In this document: piece after piece, positions 10,272-25,529 of the stretch | Position numbering within the stretch: position 1 is the stretch's first letter | Layout: every line of letters begins with the position of its first letter | Assembly (NCBI GenBank): GCA_023525715.1 | Contig: CM042010.1 | Coordinates: 158,597,907-158,661,906 of the forward strand | Source of the DNA: Cichorium intybus | Taxonomy: Eukaryota > Streptophyta > Magnoliopsida > Asterales > Asteraceae | Reading direction: 5' to 3' | DNA: 64,000 nt | Notes under the pieces: generated by a model | The model's database searches: none | What the model was told of the DNA's origin: nothing | The model's input: the letters and a program-made list of their open reading frames with translations, nothing else | Position numbers and translations under genes: made by a program

Positions 10272-12429
10272 GTTACGCGGCAATTCGAACGCTGGATAAA
10301 ATTCAGTGAGTTGGCATGATTATTTGGAAGCTCATCCGATTTCAAACATGGAGTTTATCTGATTTTTTGGAGCCTTCTAGAACATTCCTTCGGCTTATCC
10401 ACAAAGTCAACGCATGGTCAACGCGCTAAGAAGTGTAAAGTGTGCCTAAATCGCTCCATTTCACGAACCTCGCATCCACGACCCTACTCAGCAGACATGT
10501 GAGATTGACTCATTAAGCTCCACTAAAGCCTTTGAAGACTAAAGCAATGAAAGCCTTATAAATTCTTCCCGTGTTCGTCCCCCCCACCTATGTTGAAAAA
10601 GGAAACTAGCCAATTTGTTAATTCCTTTTTTTATTTCCAACACAAGTTGTCTAAAACAATATGCTAAATTATTTTTTTCATCTTATTTTCGTAGTAGTAT
10701 TTTGTATGACAATTTAACCTCACTCGATCCGTTTTCAACTGACAATAAATTTAAGTTCAACTGAGTTTTACGTGTTACCAAATAACTCGATGTGTCTATT
10801 TTGTCAAATTTGTTTTTAACGGTTATTGAAAAACTACCGTTTGATCCCTAATGAAGTCCTGGACTGTCTATTTTGTAAAATTTGTTTTTAACGGTTATTG
10901 AAAAACTACCGTTTGATCCCTAATGAAGTCCTTGTCCATTTGACCGTATCAAATCGGTCCTATTTGTTTGTACCACAGTGGATCAAAGGTCCCACGGTCA
11001 TAACTCATAACTCATAACCAAGAAAACAGCATAAAGCTATTGCTTGCCACAAACATAAATAAAGTACTGTCTGGTTTATTTATGGTATAGTCCACTACAC
11101 TTTTACGAGGTTTCCAACATGCACCTACTCATTATGGGTAACAATACGAATTTACCAACAATCACCCAACACACATAGTCCCTTGAGCAAAGTTGCCCTC
11201 GTGAGTCGTGACTTGACCAGTTGACCAGGACGCGTTGATTTAATGATTTTAGTGCAATTCGTCATTAAAAATTTAAACCGTGTGAAATTTCGAAGCGTTG
11301 GCATAATAACTATGTTGTCCGTCTCTTGCATAGAGCCGATGATGGACTGGATCTTTGTGGAAGAAAATGTTCTATATTGTTTGATATGAGACCTAATTCG
11401 TATGGTGATTAGGAAGATACAGATTTTTTTTCTTATAATTGATGAGAGTCTTATAATTTGAACATATGGGTGATAACTGATAAGAGTCCTAATAATTAGG
11501 ATATAAACAACATATTAAACCATTTTTTGTGTGTGGTATATTTTTCGAGTTTGTCATATTCAACCAATTAATAGTCATGACAGGCCAGACGTTTAGACAT
11601 AACTATCGAATTATCACTAAAATGACCAACGGATTTTGCAAAATTATCTTAATTAATTTAATTACCTAGTGAATGATCCCCATTACAACATCGTTTCATG
11701 TGCTGTATATTTATTATTTTCAAGATAATTTTGCAAAATAAATGCTTTTTTGCTACAATGGTCGGGAACGTAATTTCCAAATTAAAGCAACTTCCCAAAA
11801 AAATATTCTCAACTCATTAGCAGGCAACTATTTACCAGAAGATGATAGTTAAACGATATACAACTTCCATTTTGACTATCTTACTGATTGGCCATTTGAC
11901 TTATCATATTAGGCTTTATATTCAAGATTTCAACAGATTGTCAAGTTTTTTCAAGACAACTTTAATCGTTTTAAATGTTAAACAAGTGAATAAAAAATTT
12001 CCACTTTATCATAGAATGAACTTTAGTTGCATTTTGTATATTTTAACTGAACCTTCCAAATATAAAATTATCCTTTCAAAAACTATTTTGCAATTATATT
12101 CTAAAGAGTTTTTTTTCTACACTTGCATACTTCAATCCTAAGTCAAGTCTCCTATGTCAATAAATATTAAACAGAAAATTAAGAAATACCATAAGTTGTG
12201 TCAAATAGCGTAAAAAAACTAATTTTTTTTTTCCTCCCGAAACAGTTTTGCGGAAACAGATGTCCGAAAAACAAACACCAGGGAATCCAGTAAACTATAA
12301 TATTAGAATCCAGTTCCAATGTTACAATTATCTAACCCCAACAGTAAAATGCATCCAGTAACAAGTTCCTGAGTTAAAACCGGACCAACATTTAACCACA
12401 ATAACCAAAACATAAATACTTAAATTACA
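10272..12429. other. Intergenic, no gene seen
   Basis: AT-rich intergenic sequence downstream of the DCD gene (which is on the minus strand). It contains the tandem duplication listed separately. The 99-codon frame at 11842-12141 is unlike any family I know and has no coding character. Confidence 0.6.
10796..10932. repeat. Two-copy tandem duplication, 72-bp period
   Basis: The unit beginning CTATTTTGT and ending ATGAAGTCCT occurs at 10796 and again at 10868, nearly identical (one substitution noticed, C versus A), so the duplication is recent. Confidence 0.9.
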
Positions 12430-14234
12430 TCAACGGTGTATTACAGAGGGGCTCGCAAACGCATACCGAGACGAAACAGATGCACCAGATCTGTACTCAC
12501 TCTGACCAATGTTGTGTTGGTCGTTTACCGAAAATAACCTTTCTACTCTATCAGACAATACATTTTCCTGACGAAATCGCCCTTCATTCTCCATACTCTC
12601 ATATTGGTAAGAGCTAGAAGGATGAGCTGCTAAAGGCTGTGGAAGATAACGCTCCACCAAACTTGAAGTCGGTTCATAAGAGGGGTACGGGTCAGATTGA
12701 TACAAACCAAGGGCAGAATGGGAAATTGTATCTACATTTGGATTTTCATGTCGACCTTTAAGCCCATACGTTCTATAGTCCTTTTCACTGAGAAAAAGGG
12801 TATCCGGACGCGTATACTCTTGCCCGGACAGGGTGACCGAATCAGGGCGGGCAGCTTCTCTTTCTTGACCGATTCTATATGGGTCGTAAGCAAGTCCGTA
12901 ACTTGTATAATCTTGTTGGGTCATTGGAGAAACCACATTTGGGTTATGGAACTGGATAGTTTCTTGTTCGGGCGGTCTAGTGAGGATGACCGGATCATGT
13001 CGGGCAGCTTCTCTTTCTTGACCGATTCTATATGGATCGTAAGCAGGAGGGTTGTGTCTTTCGCCTCTAAGACCGTAATTTCTGTACTCTTGTTCGGTCA
13101 ATAAAAGTGGAGATGAGGTCAGAGTTGAGTTTGGGAATTGGATGTTTTCTTGTTCAGGTCTACGAGGCTGGTGTATGATAGGTTGTGGATTTGAATGTAT
13201 GAATGGGGCCGGCTTAAATAAGTTTGTAAGTCTCCTTACCTAAGAAAAATTGAGTTCTGATAAGCTTTTATTATTTTAGTTTTCTAAACATAAAAAACTG
13301 ATAACAGAATGAAAAAAGTGACTCACCTGATCGGTAGTTAACTCAGTCTTGAACTTGTGAGTTCTTTCATCATAACTCTCCTTAATAGCCTTCTTAAAAA
13401 CACTCTCAGGTAATGGAAGACAGTCTTTATAAACCTCAAAACGAACCTGTAAAATTACCAATCATTAGTAAGCAAAAATGGGGTAAGTATCTTCAATTGA
13501 GGTAAATGACAAACCTGAAGAGGAAAGGCCCCACCAAAAGCAGCTGGTTCAAGTTTCATACCACCAGCTGAAGATGCATTATATATTCCATATAAAAGCT
13601 TCACATCAAAATCAAAAAGAAACAGCTTCATGCCAGGTTTAATTCCCATCACTAAATCTTTCTTGTGTGCTTGTACACCCATCACACGGTAACGGTAACA
13701 ATCACCTTTCGTTTTTCCATTACACATAAATATAAATCCTCCAAGTTTTTTCATGTCTTTGTTTCTGTCATGGACCACTTCTTTCACTTTACCAGAATGA
13801 AAGCCCTTCTTTTCACCTTCATGTTTTTGAGTTTCCTTGGTATTTTCTGGTTTAGGTTTTTTATCAACAATTTCAGAGTTCTTTATTTCCTTTGAGCTAG
13901 AAGCTATAGGCTTCTCATTAGGGGACTTATTCACAAATTTACTTTTAGTATTTTGAGAAGTAGGAGTTTTCTCTTTTGAGGGTGAGCTATTTTCTCCAAG
14001 TTTACAACTTTCATTAGAGGACTTCTTCACAATTTTGCCTTTAGGCTTCAAAGAATTTGGGGTTTTCTTTTTTATTGATACAGGTGAGCTGGATTCAACA
14101 GGTGGAGCTTTTTCATTTGAGAACTTCTTCACAAGTTTACGTCTGTGCTTAATAGACTTTTGGACTTTATCTTTTGAGGTCAACAATGGTGAATTGCTAT
14201 CGTCATTTTGAACGTTATTTCTTTCTGATGCCAT
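12430..14234 (-). CDS. DCD (Development and Cell Death) domain protein, 549 aa, three exons
   Basis: Exons read on the minus strand are 14234-13515, 13446-13327 and 13239-12430 (stop included). Both introns are short (68 and 87 bp), GT-AG and phase 0, giving 240 + 40 + 269 residues. Residues 1-160 are Lys/Ser-rich with three diverged repeats of about 32 residues built around K-x-V-x-K-x-S/P-NE. The DCD domain spans roughly 165-285: it starts GGFIFMCNGKTK, continues through the KPGMKLFLFD core and the GG...EP-x-AFGGAFP segment, and crosses both exon junctions. The C-terminal 270 residues are low-complexity, Tyr/Pro/Gln-rich, with a repeated YDPYRIGQEREAAR block and three copies of Q/K-E/D-Y-x-x-YGL. 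Plant DCD proteins are linked to stress, hormone and cell-death responses; the exact role of this one is unknown. It looks intact. Confidence 0.93.
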
Positions 14235-15736
14235 TGTCTTCCAGACAAAAGATAACAGTTTATTTAAGAGCTTTTAGGGCTACCAAACTATTCACAATGC
14301 TGTCAGCATATAGCAACAAGACATAAATAAAGAGAGCCTGCAACAATGAAGATTCAATGAAATATATCAGTATATACACTGAAGCAAAAGAAAACAACAT
14401 ACACAGAATTCCAAGTGGGTGCCTTAAAATGTAAAGAAACATTAATCTTCTAACCGATGACTAAGTAGATGCATATGCAGTTTGATGTACATGATACAAT
14501 TAACTTCTGATTGTTTGAAGTGTAAGACATGCACATATTGATTTATTAGTAGTATACACTTCTGATAGGATTATTTTTCTAAATGACTAATCCCATTGTT
14601 CCATTAACAAACTTTAAGAAATGGTCGAAAAGGTTGGCTTCAAGTCAACTAGTTGCTGATGAGCTGATCAGAAGAAAGGAGGCCAAAGTCTAGGTGCCCA
14701 ACTAGAGGGCCCTATCAAATTTGCATCATAGTTCCAACATGAACCGGTTTACAATAATGCTTGATGCTTCTAAGTATACTTCTTCCTTGGGTTAGTTCTA
14801 GTGCAACGTCCATCTCATGCTTAATACTTGGAACCTAACCAACTGATTTCCCCCAAATTTTGATCTTAATTTTCTGATATGTTCAGCCCACGAATTTGAT
14901 TAATTACTCTTCGCGCTTTGTATGTTCCGATTGAAACTGCCAAAAGAGTTACCAAGGATATGCATTCTGATGATCGTTATGCTGCCACAGATGTTATATA
15001 TTCCATGCTAAACTGCAAATAACTGTTTAGACCTTTCATCTCAAACCTACGTATTCACGAGCACACCTCGTCCATCATTAAGATAATTACAGCAGTTCAG
15101 AAAGTCAAAACGACTTTTATATCTCAAATCACAACCAACAAAAAATTCGAACGATTTCTAGCGGGCAGGGGAAGCAAAAAGAACAGAATAATGAAACAGA
15201 ACCAATTTGACGCGCAGTTACCTAAATTTCCATATAAAACAAATAATCAAACGAAGTCACGGAACAACACAACGAACTTGGAAGAAATCAGTTGCTAAAA
15301 CCTACAATCGCTAACCTCAAAAGGACTGCTGCAGCAACGAGGACTAGAATCCTGCGACGATGAGGCAGATCGAGATTCGCGAAGACATTACGAACCAAAG
15401 GAGGTGCTCTTTATATATCCGGGTAAGGGTACCATTTTTACCCTAATATGTACCATTTTACGGTAGGGGTACTTTTTATGTATCATGGAAGGGTATACGT
15501 ACCTAACTAAACCTTTGGCTCTCCTTTTATAATCAGTTACATAAAAATCATACTTTCTTTCCTTTTTAACCATCACGTTTTATTTTCTTCTAAAATAACC
15601 ACTATGATTGGAAAATTTTCTCATCGCGACCACCATTACTTGTGATTGCTGGTTTTATAGTTTTTTTAATACTGATATTAACTAATCGTGACATCATATG
15701 TAGCTAATGGTGTAAGATATACACATAATATATCCT
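14235..15736. other. Upstream region of the DCD gene
   Basis: No coding frame of note. On the minus strand the segment near 15280-15410 has a less AT-rich, 5'-UTR-like composition and a possible GAG|GTTAGC donor, so a 5'-UTR intron ending shortly before the ATG at 14234 is possible but not proven. No clear TATA box could be assigned. Confidence 0.35.
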
Positions 15737-15884
15737 TAGGGTGGGTGGAGTGGTCACGGGTTCGCCCTAGATGGGGTATCGGCACCGCCGGCAGGGTTGT
15801 CCCGCCTTCGCGGGTTGGAGAAAGATGGGGTAAAACGGTTTGCCTTCCAGCTTCCTGAGCCCGTTCCATCTGCAGCGTATGTGT
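15737..15884 (+). repeat. Dispersed repeat copy 1, SINE/LINE-like with microsatellite tail
   Basis: About 150 bp of GC-rich sequence in AT-rich surroundings, starting near TTAGGGTGGGTGGAGTGG and running into a TG/TA microsatellite. A second copy is at 18106-18250, same orientation, roughly 90% identical by eye. The words GGTGGAGTGG and GGGTTCGCCC recall RNA polymerase III A and B boxes but are too close together for a normal tRNA head, so the class is uncertain. Confidence 0.6.
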
Positions 15885-15898
15885 GTGTATATATATGT

Positions 15899-17238
<1,340 letters not shown>

Positions 17239-17276
17239 TACCCCCTCTCTATCTATCTATCTATATATATCTCTCT

Positions 17277-17465
<189 letters not shown>

Positions 17466-17506
17466 CGTGTGTGCGTATATTACTTTATCTAATTATAATA
17501 TTAAAA

Positions 17507-17660
17507 AGCTGATGTGGCATTGAGGTTGAGAGCATTGGGAAAGATCTGCTTCCATGGTTGAAAGATGGTGAAAGATGAAAGTGAGAGTAGAGAGAAAAGT
17601 TGATGTGGCATGTGGGTTGGGAGGTTTCGGAAAGAACCACTCCCCTATCCTTATAAAAAT
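17507..17660. repeat. Repeat copy, truncated Harbinger-like MITE?
   Basis: Starts AAAGCTGATGTGGCATTGAG and ends CCACTCCCCTATCC followed by TTA. A diverged copy in the same orientation is at 20001-20118, and a short piece at about 19770-19800. The TTA after a CCACTCC end would fit a PIF/Harbinger element that has lost its left end. Confidence 0.5.
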
Positions 17661-18105
17661 TTCAAGTTTCACGGGTTCTATTCTTGAGTCCACCTAATGT
17701 GAAAAAACAACTTCAACGATCCATGGCTTCTACTTCATCAAGCTCTAATTCTTGAGTTCATTGATTGCAACTGGGTAAAAATATTAAAGTGTGAATGTGG
17801 ACATCAAGCTCAACGGTGGATTTCCTAGACTGATCTCAACTTTGAAAAAATATTTATTTGATGTCTTAATTTCCAAGTATTATGTTTGAGCCTTAAAAAT
17901 TTAATATTTAATTGTTGCTTTTTAACGGTTCTTAATCTTTTATAAAAACCCTACAAAGAAATGTGAATTTTTCAATGACTTGATGAAGATATATATGATT
18001 ACGAAAAAAGAAAATTTGTATCAATAACACACGATGTGAAGGTGAAGAACACTAGGATATAATGGAAATGATATTTGATGCAACCAATTCCGGAAGGCGT
18101 TAGCT
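17661..18105. other. Intergenic, nothing recognised
   Basis: AT-rich, no coding frame longer than about 60 codons and no repeat I can place. Confidence 0.5.
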
Positions 18106-18250
18106 GTTAGGGCGGGTGGAGTGGTCACGGGTTCGCCCTAGATGGGGTACTGGCCCCGCCGGTAGGGCTGTCCCGCCTTCGCGGGTTGGAGAAAGACGGG
18201 GTGAAGCGGTTTGCCTTCCGGCTTCCTGAGCCTGTTCCATCCGACGCGTA
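18106..18250 (+). repeat. Dispersed repeat copy 2, SINE/LINE-like with microsatellite tail
   Basis: Second copy of the 15737-15884 repeat, with about 14 substitutions in 150 bases by eye. It runs into a (TG)n tract at 18251-18273 and then (TA)n array 3. Confidence 0.6.
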
Positions 18251-18264
18251 TGTGTGTGTGTGTG

Positions 18265-19990
<1,726 letters not shown>

Positions 19991-20000
19991 AATATTAAAA

Positions 20001-20118
20001 AGCTGATGTGGCATTGAGGGTTGGGAAAGCTCTACTTTCATGGTTGAAAGATGGAAGTGAGAGGAGAGAGAAAAGCTGATGTGGCTTGTGGGTTCGGAGG
20101 GTTCGGAAAGAACCACTC
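20001..20118. repeat. Second copy of the 17507-17660 repeat
   Basis: AAAAGCTGATGTGGCATTGA at the start and CCACTCCCCCACCC followed by TTA at the end, same orientation as the first copy with several small deletions. Confidence 0.55.
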
Positions 20119-20140
20119 CCCCACCCTTATAGAGAGATTG

Positions 20141-21453
20141 GGAATGGTGAGTGCCAAAAAAATTGTGTTGTTAAAATATTTTACAACGAAAAATATATAA
20201 ACAATTTTGGAAATCTAATAAGTTTAACAAATAAATCATTTTATTTTTAGTTTTGGTTTAAAGTTTTTAATATGTTTCATAAACAACCGCGACAATAAAA
20301 ACATAAAATAAACACACAATATAATAGTTAATTAACATTATAATAAACAATTAATTAAAAGTATTATGTGTTGTCATGCCTAAAAAATATTATAATTAGT
20401 TTCTTGGTTATCATGAACTAATTAGGTCCAACCTAACGGATAAAATAAAATTTTAGAATTTTAAAAATATTTCCCTAAAAAATAGGATAATCATTTGGGT
20501 TTGTCAGAAAATGTCGTTGTCCCTGATCATCATTGGTTGTCGTCGTTGTATGCAATCTGTCGTTCGGACACCACTATCAACCATCATTAGCTACCAGCTC
20601 CCACCACTGATCTACTGGGGTGGAGTGGGGAAACAACATCGAGAGGAGGATACAAGAGTCGGTTGGGCCTCATCCTCATTAAGTCGAGTTCAAGTAGGCT
20701 TCTTTTGTTGTTGGGCATGTCCATCCTGGTTGGACCTTTGTTGATGGTTGCACCATGTTGGGCCTGGCAGACTGGACCAATGAAATCTACCAAGTCTGTT
20801 GAGCTTATGTAGATTTGGGATGGGTTTTTAGCCTACTTGTTGTATAATTCATGCTCCACTAAGGTTTCTGTCTATTATGTTTTTTTATCGTTTTGATGAT
20901 TTTTGCAATTACAATAAAAATAAATATATATAAAACGGAAAAATAATCATGTATAATATGGAACAAATCAAGCAACAAACACATACATCACAAACTAATA
21001 GCAACAATAAGAAGTTTAAACAACCAAAACAGGTCCAAAATGACAAGAACAACTCATGAACAACATCATGTGGAACGAACTTGATGATGTCGTTATTATA
21101 TCATGCATGATAAATAATCTTATCTAATACAATAGGTGTAGATGGCGCAACCAAAACATACATCACAAACGAATAACAACAAGAAGAAATTTAAACAACA
21201 AAACAGGTCTAAAATTACAAGAACAACACATGAACATCATCTTATGGAAACAAAATTGATGATTTTTTATTAGCATGTGATTAATAAAAATATCCATAAT
21301 AATTTATAAAATAAATTTTATTATATCATCAAAACCTTAAGAATATCTAATATTCCAAATTAATCTAATTTTGACTATAACCTAGAACGCAAAGAACGTG
21401 GTCAACAACAATAAAAATAATTTAATTATAGTTATATAAATGGTCTAAAAATA
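20141..21453. other. Intergenic with a diverged direct duplication
   Basis: No gene seen. About 100 bp at 20970-21075 recurs in diverged form at 21147-21250; both contain CATACATCACAAAC and AAACAGGTC and differ by many substitutions, so the duplication is old. The frame at 20511-20744 has no family resemblance. Confidence 0.55.
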
Positions 21454-21465
21454 GCTCTGATGCCA
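21454..21465 (-). other. Degenerate primer-binding-site-like sequence
   Basis: On the minus strand TGGCATCAGAGC, one mismatch from the initiator tRNA-Met primer site TGGTATCAGAGC. It suggests a decayed minus-strand LTR element here; no LTR boundary could be fixed. Confidence 0.4.
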
Positions 21466-21699
21466 CTATCTTAGATTAGTTGGTTCCAAGACACTTAGGA
21501 AATTATGCAAAATTGAAGCCAAAATTAGTTTTAAAGTTAACCCCCAAAAGTAGGATCCAATTAGAACTATACATAAATCAACTAATACAAATCATATGGT
21601 GTTTAGATTTACTACCTCAATAATTATTAAGGGACCCTTGATAATAGAGAATAGTAAATAGGAATATGTTACCTCTATAAATATCCACATAGAGCCTAG

Positions 21700-22921
21700 G
21701 ATACAATTGTTAGACACACTAACCGCTCCAATATTCTTCATTCTCTTGGCTTCTTCAAGCCGTAGACCAGCTTAAGGAGAAGGGAGAATTGGCGATACAA
21801 AGGGGAAAGGGAAGGAGCAAATTAGGACACATTATCTGACATTTCAATCATATTGTGATGTGAGTTTATTAATACATATGAGTAAGAGGTCTTTATGCAT
21901 TGGTAGCCCTAACATGTTGATATGAATGAATGGTATTAAATCTCGTAGGTATTAAAGGATTTGAAGTTCAAGTAAAGGGCAAATGAATTATGGAATCTTA
22001 TTTAGATCTCTGTAACTAATAAAGGCGATTTGCATGTGGAATTTTCCCATACATGGGATACATGGAAAATGTATATAAAGTTCTTATATGCTTGACAAAC
22101 GTGAATTGATGTGCAAGTTTTAGCATTTATGTTTTGTTTACAAGTTTTACTAAATACTAGTAATGGTTTATGTAATGAGCTTTACTATTGAGAAAAATAA
22201 AGTTTTTTTGGGAAATTAGCCCTATTATGTTTTTGAATGACAGGTATATGTTACAAATGCTTGAATGCAAATGCTAATAAATGGAAAATGTTTCGCCCAG
22301 GCCATGATATCTCCGTAAAGAGATATAAAGGAATCCACCAGAGTGGTGCCTCCCATTTGCGAGGTAGATGTCCTAATGTAATGAGATGCTAAGGTGGATT
22401 GATCAAGTTTTTTTTACCTTGGTATAGACTTGCGGTATCACTAAGAGTGATTAGTGCCCTATGTATAAAAAGATGCAGTAATATTTCAATACTAATCATT
22501 GTTAAGATTAAGGAAAGAAAGGCGTTATTTTTACATGATGTTATTTATATAACTCAAATGGTAAAAGGATAAGAAACTAAATTGTCATTCTTATGACTTG
22601 TTATTAAAGGCTTTAGGAAGAAAAATGTCATTATAATTGTGGTAACACCCATGTATTCTAAGATCTAGTTCTAAGGTATAAATGCTCCTAGGAATGACTT
22701 AAACTGTTTTGAAGGGACCTAGATGGAGTGTAGCTTTTATATGTGATGATTTGTGAATCTTAACGTGCTTGCATGGTTTAATTGATGCAATTGTGGTAAC
22801 ACCCATGGTTTATTTTTGTAAACAGTGATTTTTGTTTAACTATCTTTTGTATATTTGGGTTTAAGCTATATGATTATGTAAACCATATCATTAAAAGATT
22901 TTGTTAAAATGGGGTGTTACA
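21700..22921 (+). repeat. Degenerate Ty3-type LTR (solo or 3')
   Basis: Ends GGGGTGTTACA at 22921 with no primer-binding site after it. The segment 22340-22400 (GTGGTGCCTCCCATTTGCGA) matches the older LTR at 9790-9860 in the same orientation. The start is approximate. The repeated phrase TTGTGGTAACACCCATG (22638 and 22790) suggests internal duplication or nesting. Confidence 0.5.
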
Positions 22922-25142
22922 ACATCTATCAGTCAATTTATCATCCAATTTTTCACATGCATACCACTCTATTGTTTGGTCGTATGCCACATACATATGC
23001 ATACCCTCCATTTTCAAAGGTCGTGTGATAGAAACATCTCAACACATTACCATTTCACCTCATATGACCTTATAAATGATGTACACGATCATATGTCCTT
23101 TTTGTAAAGTTGTACCCCATCATCATCTTCTTAATAATGTACAAGGGCTCTCGTATATGCTATAACCATGTATGGTACGACAGCACGGAGTGAGCTGATG
23201 TGAAAAACCCACAATTCTCGAAGGGTTTTTATGCCAATGTAACTCCACACCTATCTAAACACTTAGGAAATCAAATTAATTCATTGTTTTTTAATTAGGA
23301 GCAACCCGAAGTATTAGAATTAATGTTATAACTCTTTAAACCCTCTAATTAATCCATTATGTCTCATTATTTAAAGTTTTCAATAGGTTTTCACCATTTT
23401 CCACCCCAAAACTCAATATAAACTAAAAAATTGATTAAATTCCTACCTTTGATGGCCGTTTAGTCATAATGGATGTATGAGCACCAACAAATTCAACATC
23501 TCTAGCTCAAAATATAATTTCTCACTCAAATACAAGGGTTTCTCTTATCTTTCTAAAAAATGGTGGCATTGATAAACCTAAGGGGTTTAAGCCTTAATGA
23601 GACCTTTTATTTTAGTCCAGAATACTTTATCAATGTGTTACACTAAAAGCGTAATTATCATGTTCTTTTACTTCCCAATTAGAACTGTAAAATGACACTT
23701 TAACTCTAAATTCACGATTAAATGTAATTAATGTCCATAAAAGAAAATGGCAATACACAAAATTACAACATGCTGTAAATTTCATTATTAGGAAGTATTC
23801 ATCTCTAAATATTCTCTTTACACACCTACATCAGCTATTCAGCTGTCAATTAACCATCAAATGAAACAATAAAAGTAAAGATAAAATGTCTAAGGGGTTG
23901 TTTGACAACCTCTGAATGATTAAATCATTCAGATGCCTAAATGATTTAGAGAATCTGAATAAATCTGCATCTAAATAAAAACATACTGTTTTGGTAATTT
24001 TGTTGAATGAGTTGTACTGAAAGGTGAAAAATACCATTTTACCCTTCTATTTAGAATTACACAATATCAAACCCAACTAAGAAAAAAAGATTCACAATTG
24101 TATTCAAAAAATGGATTCACAATTCAGACAACAATGATATTAACTTTATCTTTTTGAACAGCGACATTATCAAATAATGCCAGCAAATGACAACAAATAT
24201 AAAACACAACAACAAAAGAAAATGACCCATTGCACAAAACCCAAATTTATTTCATCCAGCCTACATGACACTTGTCATCTTGAATCCACTAAAACCTAAA
24301 TGCCATCTTCAATCCATGAAATTATAGACCACAACTGTTGCAACAAACCAAGGGAACTCTAACCAAATGCAACGAAAAGCCACACATAGCTATTGGTACA
24401 ACCATCTGAAAATACACCCACGAATAGCTATGCATGTTGGTCACCCACACCATATCGTTTAGGGAAAAAAAAAAAATCAAAGGTAACCAAAGTAAATTAC
24501 TAATTAATTATTTAATTAAAATACTCCAAATTGAAGACCACAACTGTTGGTTACATATTCGTCCAGTTCATGAACGTAAACTGTCAATTCATAGGCTAAT
24601 TGATAAAAAATGAAAGCCAATAATGAATCAATTTTTAGCGATTTTTTTGTAACAAAGATGACCTAACAATGTACATGTATAAATATTTTAGATTGTTACT
24701 CTTATCACAAATAGTCAAAATTCTTATCTAATTAAAAATCAATAAAGTTGAAGGAACACAAAATCATTGATAAAAGGAAACAAAATTGAAATTAAACTTT
24801 GAAAAACGCATCAACACAAATAACCTTATCGATCTAAAACTTGATCTATTAAGGACGGATAGGAAAACATATAGTGTGGAGAAATAGGCAAAGTGAAAAC
24901 ATATAGACACGGAGACACCCACCTTTAGCCTATTCAAATGCGCATATAAATGGTGAATCAAACACTCTGAATATGTCTAATTAAGAACCTGCCTCTTAAA
25001 GGAACTATTAAGAGGCTTACCAGCCATCTGCTAACCCTCATTTATGGAACACATTCACATACACATAACATCTTTGCCAACAAAAACATCAAGTAAATAA
25101 AGTTTAAGATCTCATTTTCTATATAAATAAGAATCCAAACTC

Positions 25143-25175
<33 letters not shown>

Positions 25176-25529
25176 TAAAAGTACAAAACTCTTTAAGTAC
25201 TTATTATTATTCCAAATATTGATTGAAAAATAGTACTTAAACTCACAACCTCCGATATATGATTACTCATGGGCGGACCAGAAACGGTTCAAACCGTAGA
25301 AGCGCTCCATTATTAATTCAAAAGCTATATACACTGACTGAATATTGACCAATCCCAATAACTTCAACAATAGACCGAGCACTTCTATAACAATTCACAA
25401 ATCATCTTCTTATCTGAATTCCTTGTCTTTTTGAAGTTCAGGTAGAGGTGATCTGGCAAATGTATTTGTGGTTTTGTACTCTTCTGAAAAAAATGGAGAA
25501 AGGACCCGAGAGACACGAGGGTTGAACGG
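22922..25529. other. Intergenic downstream of the dehydrogenase gene
   Basis: No gene. A fragment near 23893-24035 (TTGTTTGACAACCTCTGAAT then ATGATTAAATCATTCAG) looks like a piece of a common plant MITE. A run of about 30 A lies at 25144-25173. The rest is AT-rich with nothing recognised. Confidence 0.5.
25144..25173. repeat. Poly(A) run
   Basis: About 30 consecutive A residues, possibly the tail of an old retroposed sequence; no source could be seen upstream. Confidence 0.9.
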
